From Acinetobacter brisouisimilis (GTDB lineage Bacteria > Pseudomonadota > Gammaproteobacteria > Pseudomonadales > Moraxellaceae), in NCBI RefSeq assembly GCF_000368265.1, contig NZ_KB851218.1:248001-312000 (forward strand): a DNA stretch of 64,000 nucleotides. The letters run 5' to 3'. How positions within the stretch are numbered: position 1 is the first letter of the stretch; the number at the start of each line of letters is the position of its first letter. Below the pieces are notes generated by a model. That model ran no database searches, had not been told where the DNA came from, and saw only the letters and a list, made by a program, of their open reading frames with translations. The position numbers and the translations under genes were made by a program. Shown here one piece after another: positions 48,531-59,951 of the stretch.

Positions 48531-49223
48531 ACGCCCCAAAATATACGAGACTGCCGTTTCTGTTCTTAAAATCCGGTTGCCTAAGCTAAAACTTTGGCAA
48601 CCGTTTTTTTCGAGTAAATCAATCTCATAAGGAATAAAGCCACCTTCTGGCCCAATCAAAAGCTGACAATGCTGTGCCTGTAATCTAGACATACCCTGCT
48701 GGGCATAAGGATGTGCCACAAAACTTGGACGCTCTGCCGTTGTCCACTGTGCCAAGACATCTTCCACGAACGGTTTGAAACGGCGATATAGTTCAATTTT
48801 AGGCGCCATCGTATCCCCCGCTTGCTCTAGGCCCAGTGTAACGTAATCATCCAGTTGCTGTAAAAATGGCGTTTGCCAGTAACTTTTATCAACACGATAA
48901 CTATGGATAAGTACCAACTTTTCCACACCCAAAGTCACACAGTCCATCACTAGACGACGCAACACCTTCGGACGGGGCAAAGCCATAATTAACGTTACGG
49001 GTAATTTTTCAGGAATTGCCAATTCCTGTACAGGTTTGACCAGTATCTGTTCTGCTGAAACCGATTGTACTTCAGTCAGGTAGCGTTTACCCTGCCGAAT
49101 CCCGACCTTGAGCGGATCACCTACTTTGAGATCCAGATGTTGCTGCAAATGCTGTAACTGACGAGGTTCACGAATTACCCAAACATCATTTTCAGGCGGC
49201 TGAGCCAATAACACCAGATTCAT
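48519..49223 (-). CDS. rsmE: 16S rRNA m3U1498 methyltransferase
   Basis: SPOUT-class methyltransferase that modifies U1498 of 16S rRNA. The 234 residues have an N-terminal PUA-like domain and the knotted C-terminal SAM site, seen as LLIGPEGGFIPYE and SLGNRILRTETA. The start overlaps the waaA stop by 4 bases (ATGA), so translation is coupled. Confidence 0.93.
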   Translation of the reverse strand: MNLVLLAQPPENDVWVIREPRQLQHLQQHLDLKVGDPLKVGIRQGKRYLTEVQSVSAEQILVKPVQELAIPEKLPVTLIMALPRPKVLRRLVMDCVTLGVEKLVLIHSYRVDKSYWQTPFLQQLDDYVTLGLEQAGDTMAPKIELYRRFKPFVEDVLAQWTTAERPSFVAHPYAQQGMSRLQAQHCQLLIGPEGGFIPYEIDLLEKNGCQSFSLGNRILRTETAVSYILGRLTA

Positions 49224-50527
49224 ACGCTTGCCAAGAACTGATCAATCAGCTGGATATGACGCAGCACCGAACCTTGGTTACTGTGCAAAATTGTGGTGGC
49301 ATGTTGCAGCATGTGGTGGCGTTGTTCAGTATTTTCGAGCAGAGCAAGGAGTTGCCGCTGTGCTTGCAGCGCATCCTGTACAATGTTGACCGCATCTTGT
49401 TTTACAAACTCATCCACGATCACTTGGAAATTAAAATAATTTTTACCCAATACCGTTGCAACGCCCAGTGCCACAGGTTCCAAGATATTATGCCCGCCCC
49501 CAGGTTCATTCAGCGAACCACCAACATAGGCCACCTGACTCAAGGCATACCATAACCATAACTCGCCCATACTATCTGCCAGATAGACTTGTGTATTGGC
49601 ATCAACACTCTGTTGTAAACTACGACGCTTGGTATTCAGACCCAATTGCTGCGTAATCTGAAAAACTTCATCAAAACGCTCAGGGTGGCGAGGGACAACA
49701 ATACACAGTAAATTTTGGTCTGCCTGTAATGCTGCTTTCAGTTCAGTTAACAGTTGCAGTTCTTCAGGGGCATGAGTACTGGCAAGTACCATAATTTTGC
49801 GGTGACTTAACTGCCAATCTTGTTTGAGCTGTGCTGCTTTTGTCACGACCCAGTCAGGTGCAGTAATGTCAAATTTAACATTACCCACCACACTCATCTC
49901 ATTCACAGATTTCCCTAAATCGGCGAAACGCTGCAAGGTGGCCTGATCCTGTACTGCAATCCAGTTTAACTGACTGAGCATCGGATACGTCAGGCGTTTA
50001 AATTTGGCATAGCCTTTGGCAGATTTTTCAGACAGACGAGCATTCAGCAAAAGCTGTGGAATCCCACGCTGTGTCACACATTGCAGCAGATTTGGCCACA
50101 ACTCAGTTTCCATGAGTAGTACAATTTTCGGTTGGTAGCAATCAATAAAAGCATCCAATAATGGTTGCTGATCGACTGGTAAAAATACGGCTTGAAACAT
50201 TTCAGGATAATGCTGTGCAAACAAGGCTTTTGCCCGTGCCTGACCTGTGCGAGTGGTATTGGTGATCAAAACAGCCTGACCTTGCTGTAAATAATGCTCA
50301 ATCAAAGGTTGTGCAGCATTGGTTTCACCCACAGAAACTGCATGAAACCAGATCACCTGACGGTTTTTCGGGGGTTGAAAAGGGCCAAAACGTTCCGTTA
50401 GCTCATCTTGAAAATCGGCAAGATGCCCTGAGCGTTTGTTTAAACGCCAACGATAAATTGGCTTAATACATGCCAAAAGCCAATTGTACCAAAAGGGAGT
50501 TTTGAAAAAAGGAACGGGCTGGATCAT
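49220..50527 (-). CDS. waaA: 3-deoxy-D-manno-octulosonic acid (Kdo) transferase
   Basis: Inner-membrane-anchored glycosyltransferase that adds Kdo to the lipid A precursor. The 435 residues show the N-terminal anchor region (FWYNWLLACIKPIY), the conserved WFHAVSVGETNAAQPLI with catalytic Glu, ITNTTRTGQARA, and the C-terminal nucleotide-sugar motif GGSLNEPGGGHNILEP. It is followed by rsmE with a 4-base overlap. Confidence 0.93.
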   Translation of the reverse strand: MIQPVPFFKTPFWYNWLLACIKPIYRWRLNKRSGHLADFQDELTERFGPFQPPKNRQVIWFHAVSVGETNAAQPLIEHYLQQGQAVLITNTTRTGQARAKALFAQHYPEMFQAVFLPVDQQPLLDAFIDCYQPKIVLLMETELWPNLLQCVTQRGIPQLLLNARLSEKSAKGYAKFKRLTYPMLSQLNWIAVQDQATLQRFADLGKSVNEMSVVGNVKFDITAPDWVVTKAAQLKQDWQLSHRKIMVLASTHAPEELQLLTELKAALQADQNLLCIVVPRHPERFDEVFQITQQLGLNTKRRSLQQSVDANTQVYLADSMGELWLWYALSQVAYVGGSLNEPGGGHNILEPVALGVATVLGKNYFNFQVIVDEFVKQDAVNIVQDALQAQRQLLALLENTEQRHHMLQHATTILHSNQGSVLRHIQLIDQFLASV

Positions 50528-50604
50528 CCAAATCTGAAGTCACAAAAAATTTGTGCCTATTATGCGTAAATTTTCTCAAAAGAACAGATGCAATCTGCAA
50601 CAAG

Positions 50605-50639
50605 AAAAAAGCCAATGTAAATTGCTACATTGGCTTTTT
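50605..50639. terminator. Intrinsic terminator after prfB
   Basis: AAAAGCCAATGTA / TACATTGGCTTTT arms around six bases, with A and T runs on either side. It terminates prfB and lies upstream of waaA. Confidence 0.85.
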
Positions 50640-50658
50640 GGACACCCGCAAGAAACAA

Positions 50659-51754
50659 TTACAACCCTTGTTTCAAGCTCGCTTCAATAAATTTGTCCAG
50701 ATCGCCATCTAGGACAGCGCCTGTGTTCGAGTTTTCAACACCTGTACGCAAATCTTTAATCCGAGAGTCATCAAGGACATAAGAACGAATCTGACTACCC
50801 CAGCCAATATCAGATTTTGAATCTTCCAGTGCTTGAGCAGCTTCGTTACGCTTACTCATTTCCAGTTCGTACAATTTGGCACGTAACTGTTTCCATGCGT
50901 GGTCACGGTTGGCGTGTTGTGAACGCTGGTTCTGACACGCCACCACAGTCCCAGTTGGAATATGGGTTAAACGTACCGCAGAGTCGGTTTTGTTAATGTG
51001 CTGACCACCTGCACCCGAAGCACGATAAGTATCGGTACGGACATCGGATGGATTGATATCGATTTCGATATTGTCATCTACTTCAGGAGAAACAAACACC
51101 GCAGAGAACGATGTATGGCGACGGTTACCCGAGTCAAATGGCGACTTACGCACTAAACGGTGTACGCCAGATTCGGTACGCAACCAGCCATAGGCATACT
51201 CACCTTCTACACGAATGGTTGCAGATTTAATCCCCGCAACGTCGCCATCCGATTCTTCCATCAGTTCAGCTTTAAAGCCATGACGCTCGATCCAGCGCAT
51301 ATACATACGTAATAGCATCGAAGCCCAGTCTTGTGCTTCTGTACCACCCGAACCTGCCTGAATTTCCACATAACATGGATTTGGATCCATCGGATTGCTA
51401 AACATACGGCGGAATTCAAGTTTTGCCAGTTCTTCTTCGGCAGAAGTGAGTTCAGCCTGTACATCTTCTAGCAGACCTTCATCATCGGCTTCCACAGCCA
51501 AATCCAGCATGGCTTGAGCATCTTCAAGTTGTGTTGCCAAACCATCAAGGACATTTAAGACGTTTTCCAGTTCACCTTTTTCTTTAGCCATAGCTTGTGC
51601 ACGGCTTTGATCATTCCAGATCGCAGGGTCTTCAAGTTCACGTAGGACTTCTTCTAAACGTTCTTTTTTCAGATCGTAGTCAAAGATACCCCCGTAGTGT
51701 TTGACTACGATCAGTTAAATCTTTTAGTTGGTTTAGATACGGATTGATTTCCAC
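50659..51754 (-). CDS. prfB: Peptide chain release factor 2, made by programmed +1 frameshift
   Basis: Releases peptides at UGA and UAA stops. Translation starts at GTG 51754 ([13 protein letters not shown]) and meets an in-frame TGA after 24 codons; a +1 shift there joins the main frame and gives 364 residues, the usual RF2 length. The stop-recognition tripeptide SPF ([11 protein letters not shown]) and the catalytic GGQ ([12 protein letters not shown]) are intact. An ATG-initiated open frame from 51591 alone would lack the first 50 or so residues and is not the real start. Confidence 0.95.
51680..51693 (-). promoter_or_regulatory. prfB autoregulatory frameshift site
   Basis: On the minus strand GGGGG-TAT-CTT-TGA-C: a Shine-Dalgarno-like G run three bases before the slippery CTT, then TGA followed by C. 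This is the classic RF2 element; when RF2 is scarce the ribosome shifts +1 from CTT to TTT-like pairing and reads GAC. The match to E. coli is nearly exact. Confidence 0.95.
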
Positions 51755-52124
51755 GTGAAATTTCTCTCTACAGCCATAAAATTTTTGGCATTTTAACATA
51801 GAGTCTGATCTGACGATATGCTGGTATTTTTGAAAAAGAGCATGATGATTCGAAGCTAAACAGCTCGCTTGCAAAACCAGGTTACATACTCTGTAACAAA
51901 AAAATTGCTGTTTATTTAAGCTAAAAACACAAAGTCACAACACTATTAATAAACGGCTACATTTTATTTTTTAAATAATTATCAAATATTTAGTTTTATT
52001 TTTTTACATAGACTTACGTTTGTACTGTTCAATTACTTTCAGATGATTGACCCATCAGTATTTTTTAATAGACTTAAAGATGTAACAAAAAATGAAAAAT
52101 CGGGCTTTCTAAGGAGAAAGTGAT
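51755..52124. other. AT-rich divergent intergenic region, prfB / porin
   Basis: About 370 bases with no gene that I can support. A possible porin promoter is TTGACC (52047-52052), 16 bases, TAGACT (52069-52074). The prfB promoter is not obvious. Confidence 0.5.
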
Positions 52125-52901
52125 ATGAAAAAAATACTGATTGCAACGACAGCACTTTTTGCAGGATTAAGTGTAACTAGCGTGGCAAATGCCTACCAAG
52201 CTGAAGTTGGCGGTTCTTATAACTACTTAGACCCAGATCATGCCAGCGGTGTCAGTCAGTTTGGCGTCAATGGTACTTATTATTTTAATCCTGTAGAAAC
52301 CCGTAACGCGCCTTTGGCAGAAGCTGCATTTTTAGACCGTGCCAGTAACGTACATGCCAATGCCAGCTATGGTGACAACAGTGGTACAAAAAATACTACC
52401 TACAGCGGTGGTGTGGAATATTACATTCCAAACTCTGACTTTTACTTAGGTGGTAATGTTGGACGGAACGAATACAAAGTCGACAATACAAATATTGATC
52501 TCAAAACAACATTGTATAACGCTGAAGTCGGCTACTTACCTGCACCAGGTTTATTGGTTGCAGTAGGTGCACAAGGCTATGACACCCGACATGGTAGCAA
52601 TGGAGTCGATCCAACCTTACGCGCCAAATATGTAACTCAAGTAGGTCAACATGACATTAACCTCGAAGCCCGTGGTGTATTCGGCGACAAGGAAAATAAA
52701 CAGTACTATGTTGCAGGCGATTACTACATCGATAAAACGCTAAGTGTTGGCGCAGACTACAGTAGAGATAAATCCATTAATCAGGACCAATGGGGCTTAA
52801 CTGCGAAAAAATACTTTAACAACAACGTCAGTGTCGATGGCCGTTTAGGCTTCGGTGATAACTACAATACCTATAGCGTAGGTGCATCTTACCGTTTCTA
52901 A
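52125..52901 (+). CDS. Putative outer-membrane porin, Omp33-36-like
   Basis: Beta-barrel protein of 258 residues with a signal peptide cut near ANAYQ and a C-terminal SYRF. The stretch APLAEAAFLDRASNV resembles that of the Acinetobacter Omp33-36 porin family, which form water-filled or cation-selective pores. Alternating aromatic strands fill the rest. AAGGAGAAAG lies just before the ATG, a strong ribosome site. It is monocistronic, with a terminator shared with recJ. It is probably a paralogue rather than Omp33-36 itself. Confidence 0.75.
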   Translation: MKKILIATTALFAGLSVTSVANAYQAEVGGSYNYLDPDHASGVSQFGVNGTYYFNPVETRNAPLAEAAFLDRASNVHANASYGDNSGTKNTTYSGGVEYYIPNSDFYLGGNVGRNEYKVDNTNIDLKTTLYNAEVGYLPAPGLLVAVGAQGYDTRHGSNGVDPTLRAKYVTQVGQHDINLEARGVFGDKENKQYYVAGDYYIDKTLSVGADYSRDKSINQDQWGLTAKKYFNNNVSVDGRLGFGDNYNTYSVGASYRF

Positions 52902-52913
52902 AATCACACACAT

Positions 52914-52945
52914 AAAAAAACCGCTCATTATAGAGCGGTTTTTTT
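52914..52945. terminator. Bidirectional terminator between porin and recJ
   Basis: ACCGCTC / GAGCGGT arms flanked by seven A and seven T around a six-base loop. The recJ stop overlaps its edge. Confidence 0.9.
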
Positions 52946-54647
52946 ATTGTTCTAAATGAATGATATGCAACTGCAAGTTGGTTGCGCCATTGAACGTATT
53001 TTTTTCTAATCGATAAACCAAACGTAACTGCATTTTCATTGGATCAAACTCAAAACGATCAATTGCATTAAAGGCAATTGCATCAAGGCTTTGCCCATTT
53101 TCCATTCCTAGGCGAAGCTTTAAATGCCGCTCTTTAAGCCAACGATAGTCCAAAATGGCAAACGTTCCTTCAAAAGTCGGCAATGGAAACTTTTGTCCCC
53201 AAGGCCCAAGCTGCTCCAACACATCTAAGGTTTGTAGCTGCAAAGCATCATCTGGCAATTCACCATCTGTCCACAGTACTTCTTCAAATAACTGTGCATC
53301 CATATCTGCAATCAGCGCAGTAAATACTTTCTGAAATTCAGCAAAATATTTTTTTTCAATGGTTAAGCCTGCTGCCGCCGCATGCCCGCCAAAATAACGT
53401 ACCAAGTGCGGATGACGCTCAGCAACCAATTCAATCGCATCGCGGATATGAATACCATCAATGGAACGTGCTGAACCTTTGAGATGAATCCCATCTTGAT
53501 CTGCTGCAAAAATAATACTGGGGCGATGAAACTGTTCTTTAAGGCGACCTGCAACAATCCCAATAACACCTTGATGCCAATGTGACTCAAACATTACCAG
53601 TGCAGCGGGTAAATGTTCCTGATCTAAACGAATCTGCTCTAAAGTTTGCAGGGCATCTTGTTTGATTTGCGATTCAACCTGACGGCGCTCTTGGTTGAGC
53701 TGATGCAGTTGCTGTGCCAATTGGTATGCTTGCTGAGCATATTGTGCCAATAGGCATTCAATGCCTATGTCCATGGTTTCCATACGCCCTGCAGCATTGA
53801 TTCGGGGGCCAAGTACAAAACCCAAATCTTGTGCCTGTAGCTCTACAGGATCACGTCCCGCAATATCCAGTAGTGCCAATATGCCTAAACGACATTGCTG
53901 CTGACGCATACGTTGTACACCAGCATCCACCAAAATACGGTTGTTATAGTCAAGACTCGCCACATCGGCATAGGTGCCCAATGCTACCAAATCCAGATAT
54001 TGGGTCAGTTGGCTACTACGCTTACCCTGCTGGCGGCGAAAACTGGCAAGATTCGCCAATACATAAAAGGCAACACCTACACCTGCGAGTGACTTACTCT
54101 GAAAGTCACAGCCAAGCTGATTCGGGTTGACCACAGCATCAGCATTCGGTGTCGGCTTAGTCGTTAAGTGATGGTCAGTAATAATCACTTGCATACCGTG
54201 TTGCTGAGCCTGCTCTACTCCTGCATGACTGGAAATGCCGTTATCAACGGTAATCATCAGTTTTGGCTGATATTTTTCCTGAACCAAATCTGCAATTTTC
54301 GAGGTCAGACCATAACCATACTTGAAACGATCAGGCACGACATAATCAACTTTTGCGCCCATGTCACGCAAGGCTAATAACATCAATGCAGTACTGGTTG
54401 CACCATCGGCATCATAATCTCCGACAATCACAATTTGCTGCTGTTGATCAATTGCAGTATCGATGAGTTGAATCGCTGTTTGCAATCCTTTGAGCTGTGG
54501 CGGCAGTAAATGCTTGAGCTTAAGATCTAACTCTTGCACCGAAGCCACGCCACGACGCGCCAGAATTTGGGCGATAAAAGGCAACATGCCCTGAAAATCT
54601 TCAGGGCGTGTTAGCAAAGGTCTTTGTTTAATTTGTATTTTTTTCAT
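52944..54647 (-). CDS. recJ: Single-strand 5'-3' exonuclease RecJ
   Basis: Processes DNA ends in recombination and mismatch repair. The DHH-family metal motifs are D77-Y-D79-A-D81 (VGDYDADGATS) and D158-H-H (ITDHHLT), with RFGGHAAAAG-like motif YFGGHAAAAGLTIE in the DHHA1 domain. The 567-residue length is normal. It begins directly after the pdxH stop without a gap. Confidence 0.94.
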   Translation of the reverse strand: MKKIQIKQRPLLTRPEDFQGMLPFIAQILARRGVASVQELDLKLKHLLPPQLKGLQTAIQLIDTAIDQQQQIVIVGDYDADGATSTALMLLALRDMGAKVDYVVPDRFKYGYGLTSKIADLVQEKYQPKLMITVDNGISSHAGVEQAQQHGMQVIITDHHLTTKPTPNADAVVNPNQLGCDFQSKSLAGVGVAFYVLANLASFRRQQGKRSSQLTQYLDLVALGTYADVASLDYNNRILVDAGVQRMRQQQCRLGILALLDIAGRDPVELQAQDLGFVLGPRINAAGRMETMDIGIECLLAQYAQQAYQLAQQLHQLNQERRQVESQIKQDALQTLEQIRLDQEHLPAALVMFESHWHQGVIGIVAGRLKEQFHRPSIIFAADQDGIHLKGSARSIDGIHIRDAIELVAERHPHLVRYFGGHAAAAGLTIEKKYFAEFQKVFTALIADMDAQLFEEVLWTDGELPDDALQLQTLDVLEQLGPWGQKFPLPTFEGTFAILDYRWLKERHLKLRLGMENGQSLDAIAFNAIDRFEFDPMKMQLRLVYRLEKNTFNGATNLQLHIIHLEQ

Positions 54648-55307
54648 TTATGGCATTAAACGTTGCAGAATCCACTGTCCATCTTGCAATTCATAACGCA
54701 AACGGTCATGTAGACGATTTGGACGACCTTGCCAAAATTCATAGCTTTCAGGCTGTAAACGATAACCGCCCCAGAACTCAGGTTTTTTCAACTCGGTTTC
54801 TTCAGCCACAGCATCATGTAAAGTTTCAAAACGTTGTTGTAACTCTTTACGCCCTACAATGACTCCGCTTTGTGGGGTGCTGATATGCGCGGCAATTTGG
54901 CTATCACGCGGACGCTTATGATAATAGTCCGTAGATTCTGCTTCAGAGATTTTACTCACCCGCCCATGAATACGCACTTGACGCTCTAGACTTGGCCAGT
55001 AAAACAAAAACTCTGCATAAGGATTGGCAGCCAAGTCTAAACCTTTCTGACTGTCATAATTGGTATAAAAGTCATAGCCTGTTTCAGTTGCACCGCGCAA
55101 TAACAGGGTACGTACATGTGGTCGCCCTTGAGCATCTGCAGTTGCCACAGACATCGCATATGGCTCATGTAAATTGGCAGCCAGTGAAAAATTAAACCAG
55201 TCTAAAAACTGTTGGTGTGGATGAGGCTGCACCTGAGTTTCAAGCAGCTCGCCTTGCTCATAGCTTAAACGTAGTTCACTTAAATCTTTAATTACATCTT
55301 TCATCAT
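54648..55307 (-). CDS. pdxH: Pyridoxamine 5'-phosphate oxidase
   Basis: FMN enzyme that makes pyridoxal 5'-phosphate from the pyridoxine or pyridoxamine phosphates. The 219 residues contain the flavin-binding VRTLLLRGATETGYDFYTNYDS region and the C-terminal signature EFWQGRPNRLHDRLRYE. It lies between glmM (8 bases upstream) and recJ, all on the same strand and likely one transcript. Confidence 0.94.
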   Translation of the reverse strand: MMKDVIKDLSELRLSYEQGELLETQVQPHPHQQFLDWFNFSLAANLHEPYAMSVATADAQGRPHVRTLLLRGATETGYDFYTNYDSQKGLDLAANPYAEFLFYWPSLERQVRIHGRVSKISEAESTDYYHKRPRDSQIAAHISTPQSGVIVGRKELQQRFETLHDAVAEETELKKPEFWGGYRLQPESYEFWQGRPNRLHDRLRYELQDGQWILQRLMP

Positions 55308-55315
55308 TGCTTCCC

Positions 55316-56644
55316 CTAAGCATGTTGACGAATAAGATCTGCCAAGTGATTCGCCAGATCGGTCACTTCTTGTAATTGATCCCCTTCAACCATGACTCGA
55401 ATCAAAGGTTCAGTGCCTGACTTACGGATTAAAATCCGTCCTCGCCCTTGCAATTGCTGCTCAGCTTTCTCGAATTCAGCCACCAAAGCAGGGATTGAAA
55501 ACGGATCAATCATCTGTTCCAAACGGACATTGACCAACACTTGCGGGAACAGGTGAAAACCTTCCACTAATTCATGCAGTGCTTTGTTTTGTTCAACCAT
55601 CACGGTTAACACTTGCAGTGCAGAAATAATCGCATCGCCTGTAGTGCTTTTATCAAGAGTCAAAATATGCCCTGAAGGTTCACCACCAATCACCCATTGA
55701 TTATCTTCAAGTGCTTGTAAAACATAGCGGTCACCGACTTTGGCACGGACAAATGGTACATTGGCTTTTTGTAATGCCAACTCCAGCGCCATATTACTCA
55801 TCACCGTGCCCACAATACCTTTGGGCTTCTGCTTGGCTTGAGTCGCCAGAATATACAGGATGTGATCGCCATCAATCAGGTTACCGAACTTATCAACCAA
55901 GATGACACGGTCAGCATCACCATCAAAAGCAATCCCGATATCGGCTTCATGCTCAAGAACCGCTTTTTGTAAATTGCCTGGATGGGTTGAGCCACAGTCT
56001 TCATTAATATTTAAACCGTTTGGCTCATTATAAATCGCAACGACTTTAGCACCCAATTCTAAAAATACAGCGGGTCCAACGTTATAGCCAGCGCCATTGG
56101 CACAGTCCACCACAATCCGTAAATTACGTAAATTGAAATGATAAGGGAACGTTGATTTACAAAATTCGATATAACGTCCATTGGCATCTTTAACACGGAC
56201 ACTTTTTCCAAGCTGTGCGCTGTCAGCAATCACGATATCTTTTTGTAATTCTTGGTTAATCGCATTTTGTAGTTCATCAGGCAGTTTTTTACCTTCGCCT
56301 GAGAAAAATTTAATTCCATTGTCATAATATGGATTATGTGAAGCTGAAATGACAATACCTGCATCAGCATGCAAAGCACGTGTCAGATGCGCAATTGCAG
56401 GTGTTGGCAGTGGCCCAAGCAAATGCACATAGACACCTGCGGCGTTGAGGCCTGCTTGTAATGCTGACTCTAAAATATAACCGGATAAACGGGTATCTTT
56501 CCCCATTACTACCACAGGTTTATGCGTTGGATCTTGTTTTTTAAGAACTTTTCCTGCTGCAAAACCCAGTTTCAATGCAAATTCTGGCGTAATTGGAAGC
56601 TGACCAAATTTTCCACGAATTCCGTCTGTGCCAAAATAACTCAT
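55316..56644 (-). CDS. glmM: Phosphoglucosamine mutase
   Basis: Converts glucosamine-6-phosphate to glucosamine-1-phosphate for UDP-GlcNAc, the precursor of cell wall and lipid A. The ATG at 56644 ([11 protein letters not shown]) gives the usual 442 residues; 17 upstream codons are open but unlike the family. Phosphoserine S102 in SASHNP, the metal loop DGDADR and the C-terminal phosphate-binding [12 protein letters not shown] are intact. Confidence 0.95.
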   Translation of the reverse strand: MSYFGTDGIRGKFGQLPITPEFALKLGFAAGKVLKKQDPTHKPVVVMGKDTRLSGYILESALQAGLNAAGVYVHLLGPLPTPAIAHLTRALHADAGIVISASHNPYYDNGIKFFSGEGKKLPDELQNAINQELQKDIVIADSAQLGKSVRVKDANGRYIEFCKSTFPYHFNLRNLRIVVDCANGAGYNVGPAVFLELGAKVVAIYNEPNGLNINEDCGSTHPGNLQKAVLEHEADIGIAFDGDADRVILVDKFGNLIDGDHILYILATQAKQKPKGIVGTVMSNMALELALQKANVPFVRAKVGDRYVLQALEDNQWVIGGEPSGHILTLDKSTTGDAIISALQVLTVMVEQNKALHELVEGFHLFPQVLVNVRLEQMIDPFSIPALVAEFEKAEQQLQGRGRILIRKSGTEPLIRVMVEGDQLQEVTDLANHLADLIRQHA

Positions 56645-56724
56645 GCTGTTCTCACTGGTGTTCTTAGGTTTGTTGAACAAACCCTGTTTCGTCATACATA
56701 ATTTGTAATACTTTACACCATATC

Positions 56725-56755
56725 AAAAAAGCCGTCAGTTTATGACGGCTTTTTA
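56725..56755. terminator. Intrinsic terminator after guaB
   Basis: AGCCGTCA / TGACGGCT arms around GTTTA with A and T runs on both sides. It ends guaB before glmM on the minus strand. Confidence 0.85.
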
Positions 56756-56779
56756 CATATTTTTTTTACTAAAAACGTC

Positions 56780-58273
<1,494 letters not shown>

Positions 58274-58327
58274 CTATTATAAACAAATTTCTCTTAAAAA
58301 TGCATGTTCGGAGAAATGAAAATCTAC

Positions 58328-58354
58328 AAAAAACCCAAATGCCTTGGGTTTTTT
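58328..58354. terminator. Intrinsic terminator after the MBL-fold gene
   Basis: AAAAAACCCAA / TTGGGTTTTTT arms around ATGCC, between the guaB leader and the end of the MBL-fold gene. Confidence 0.82.
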
Positions 58355-58370
58355 GCAATTTAGACACAAC

Positions 58371-59165
58371 TTAAAGCGGTACGCTGAAAACACGCTCATT
58401 CATGAGATCCATACCGCATTGCAGATTTTCAATCCAATCCAGAAATTGATTGACCTGCTCTTTACCCACAAATGCTGTTCCATGTTGCGGCACAATCATG
58501 TCCAAATCTAACTGACGAACCATCTTGACCCATAAACGGATGATTGAATTGCTTCCCATATAACGCTGGTGGAAACCCTTCATTTTTGGAATATGGTCAC
58601 TAAAGTTTTCAATTGGTAGATTAGCATCATCCACCATTGATGCACCCATATCACCAGAAAACAAGATCTTAGCGACTGGATCATAAAACTGAAAATTCCC
58701 TACAGAATGCAGAAAATGCGCAGGAATCGCGACAAGAACACTATTACCCAATGGAATACGCTGACCTTGGTCAGGAAGCTCAATCAGACGCTCTTCCCAG
58801 CTACCTTTCATACGGTCACTCATAAATGACGAATTCAGGTGAGGTAAAAAACGTGCCCAAAGTTTAGAAGCCACAATTTTTGCATCGGTATACACTAACC
58901 AGCGTGGCATAGAAGTAATAATGTCAGGATCTTGATGCGATGCCATGACATAGTCTAAGTTCTTCAGTTTGGTATATTTATTGAGTTCCATCGTCAGTGG
59001 GACGTAGGTTAAATCTCCACCTGGATCTAGGACTGCTGCGCGTTCATGGTCAATGATTAAAAACTGATTGGCTTGTACCCCTTCGCCTTTAACTAGACTT
59101 GTGAAGCTAATGCATTTGTGTGTACCGTTATCAAACAGTACCTGCGATGTTGTACGTTCAAACAT
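58371..59165 (-). CDS. MBL-fold (ODP-type diiron) protein with an altered metal motif
   Basis: A 264-residue protein like the metallo-beta-lactamase half of flavodiiron proteins, but with no flavodoxin domain. The first metal motif reads SHQDPDI where diiron members have HxExDH, so Glu is Asp and the second His is lost. The later ligands look kept: H in HFLHS, D in FSGDMGAS and H in PQHGTAF. A redox or oxygen-binding role is possible but not shown; a one-metal or other-metal site is also possible. It is monocistronic. Confidence 0.78.
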   Translation of the reverse strand: MFERTTSQVLFDNGTHKCISFTSLVKGEGVQANQFLIIDHERAAVLDPGGDLTYVPLTMELNKYTKLKNLDYVMASHQDPDIITSMPRWLVYTDAKIVASKLWARFLPHLNSSFMSDRMKGSWEERLIELPDQGQRIPLGNSVLVAIPAHFLHSVGNFQFYDPVAKILFSGDMGASMVDDANLPIENFSDHIPKMKGFHQRYMGSNSIIRLWVKMVRQLDLDMIVPQHGTAFVGKEQVNQFLDWIENLQCGMDLMNERVFSVPL

Positions 59166-59279
59166 CTTCCCTAGGCCCCAAAAAATGACTAAATTATTAT
59201 CACGTATAAGTTATATGGATTTTGGTTTACATACAATCACAGATGATTAAAAATATTTAACAAATTTTGCTAAATAGTC

Positions 59280-59308
59280 AAAAGACTCAATTCTTTTGAG
59301 TCTTTTTT
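59280..59308. terminator. Intrinsic terminator after the GDT1-type gene
   Basis: AAAAGACTCAA / TTGAGTCTTTT arms around TTCT with a T run on the plus side and A run on the other. Confidence 0.8.
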
Positions 59309-59314
59309 ATCAAA

Positions 59315-59899
59315 TTAAAAAATTGCCGACCAATAGTGCTGTGCCAGTGTGATCACACCAACTGCAAGAAAAATAAATGCACCAATCTTATGAATCAACG
59401 CGATTGGTAGTCTGTCCGCCAGTTTATTACCAATAAAGACAGCAGGGCCATCGGCAAGCATCATACCCACCGTAGTGCCCAGCATGACCAGAATGACACT
59501 ATGGAATTGTGCCGCCAAAGCAACCGTTGCAATTTGGGTTTTATCCCCAATTTCTGCCAAAAAGAATAGAATAAATGTTGCACCAAAGACACCCAGATGT
59601 TGCCATTTTGCAATTCCATCATCTTCTTCATCAATAGAATCGGGGATGAGCATCCATACAGCCATCGCAATAAAGCCGAGAGCCAAAATCCAGATCATGA
59701 CGTCTTGAGGAATAACTTGAGTGAGCCACTGACCTAAAACAGCAGATAAACCATGGTTGAGCATGGTGGCTGCCAAAATTGCAATTAAAATCGGAATGGG
59801 TTTACGAAAACGGGCAGCAAGCAGAAGAGCGAGAAGTTGTGTTTTATCACCAATTTCTGAGATAAACACGGCTCCAAGAGAGAACAGGAAAGTTAGCAT
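59315..59899 (-). CDS. GDT1/UPF0016-family manganese exporter (MneA-like)
   Basis: A 194-residue membrane protein with six helices in two repeats. Each has the family motif E-x-GDKTQ: EIGDKTQLLALLLAARFRK near residue 15 and EIGDKTQIATVALAAQF near 116. Bacterial members export Mn(II) (MneA). A manganese-sensing riboswitch lies in its leader, strong support for the substrate. The ribosome site AGAG before the ATG is weak and close to a hairpin that may control it. Confidence 0.87.
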   Translation of the reverse strand: MLTFLFSLGAVFISEIGDKTQLLALLLAARFRKPIPILIAILAATMLNHGLSAVLGQWLTQVIPQDVMIWILALGFIAMAVWMLIPDSIDEEDDGIAKWQHLGVFGATFILFFLAEIGDKTQIATVALAAQFHSVILVMLGTTVGMMLADGPAVFIGNKLADRLPIALIHKIGAFIFLAVGVITLAQHYWSAIF

Positions 59900-59910
59900 A
59901 AATTTTCTCT

Positions 59911-59951
59911 GGCTAGCAAAATTTGCCTATGACTTACCCCTCCTGCTAGCC
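59911..59951 (-). promoter_or_regulatory. Expression-platform hairpin in front of the Mn exporter gene
   Basis: GGCTAGCA (59944-59951) and TGCTAGCC (59911-59918) are exact partners; the loop holds AGGAGGGG, a strong but misplaced ribosome-site-like run. The start codon is 11 bases beyond the second arm. An 8-base palindrome GATCAGAT-T-ATCTGATC (59954-59970) lies next to it. Pairing here could be switched by the riboswitch. Confidence 0.5.

Noticed and set aside
51594..51754. prfB as a frameshifted pseudogene
   Set aside because: The frame break is the standard programmed +1 site; all RF2 motifs downstream are intact.
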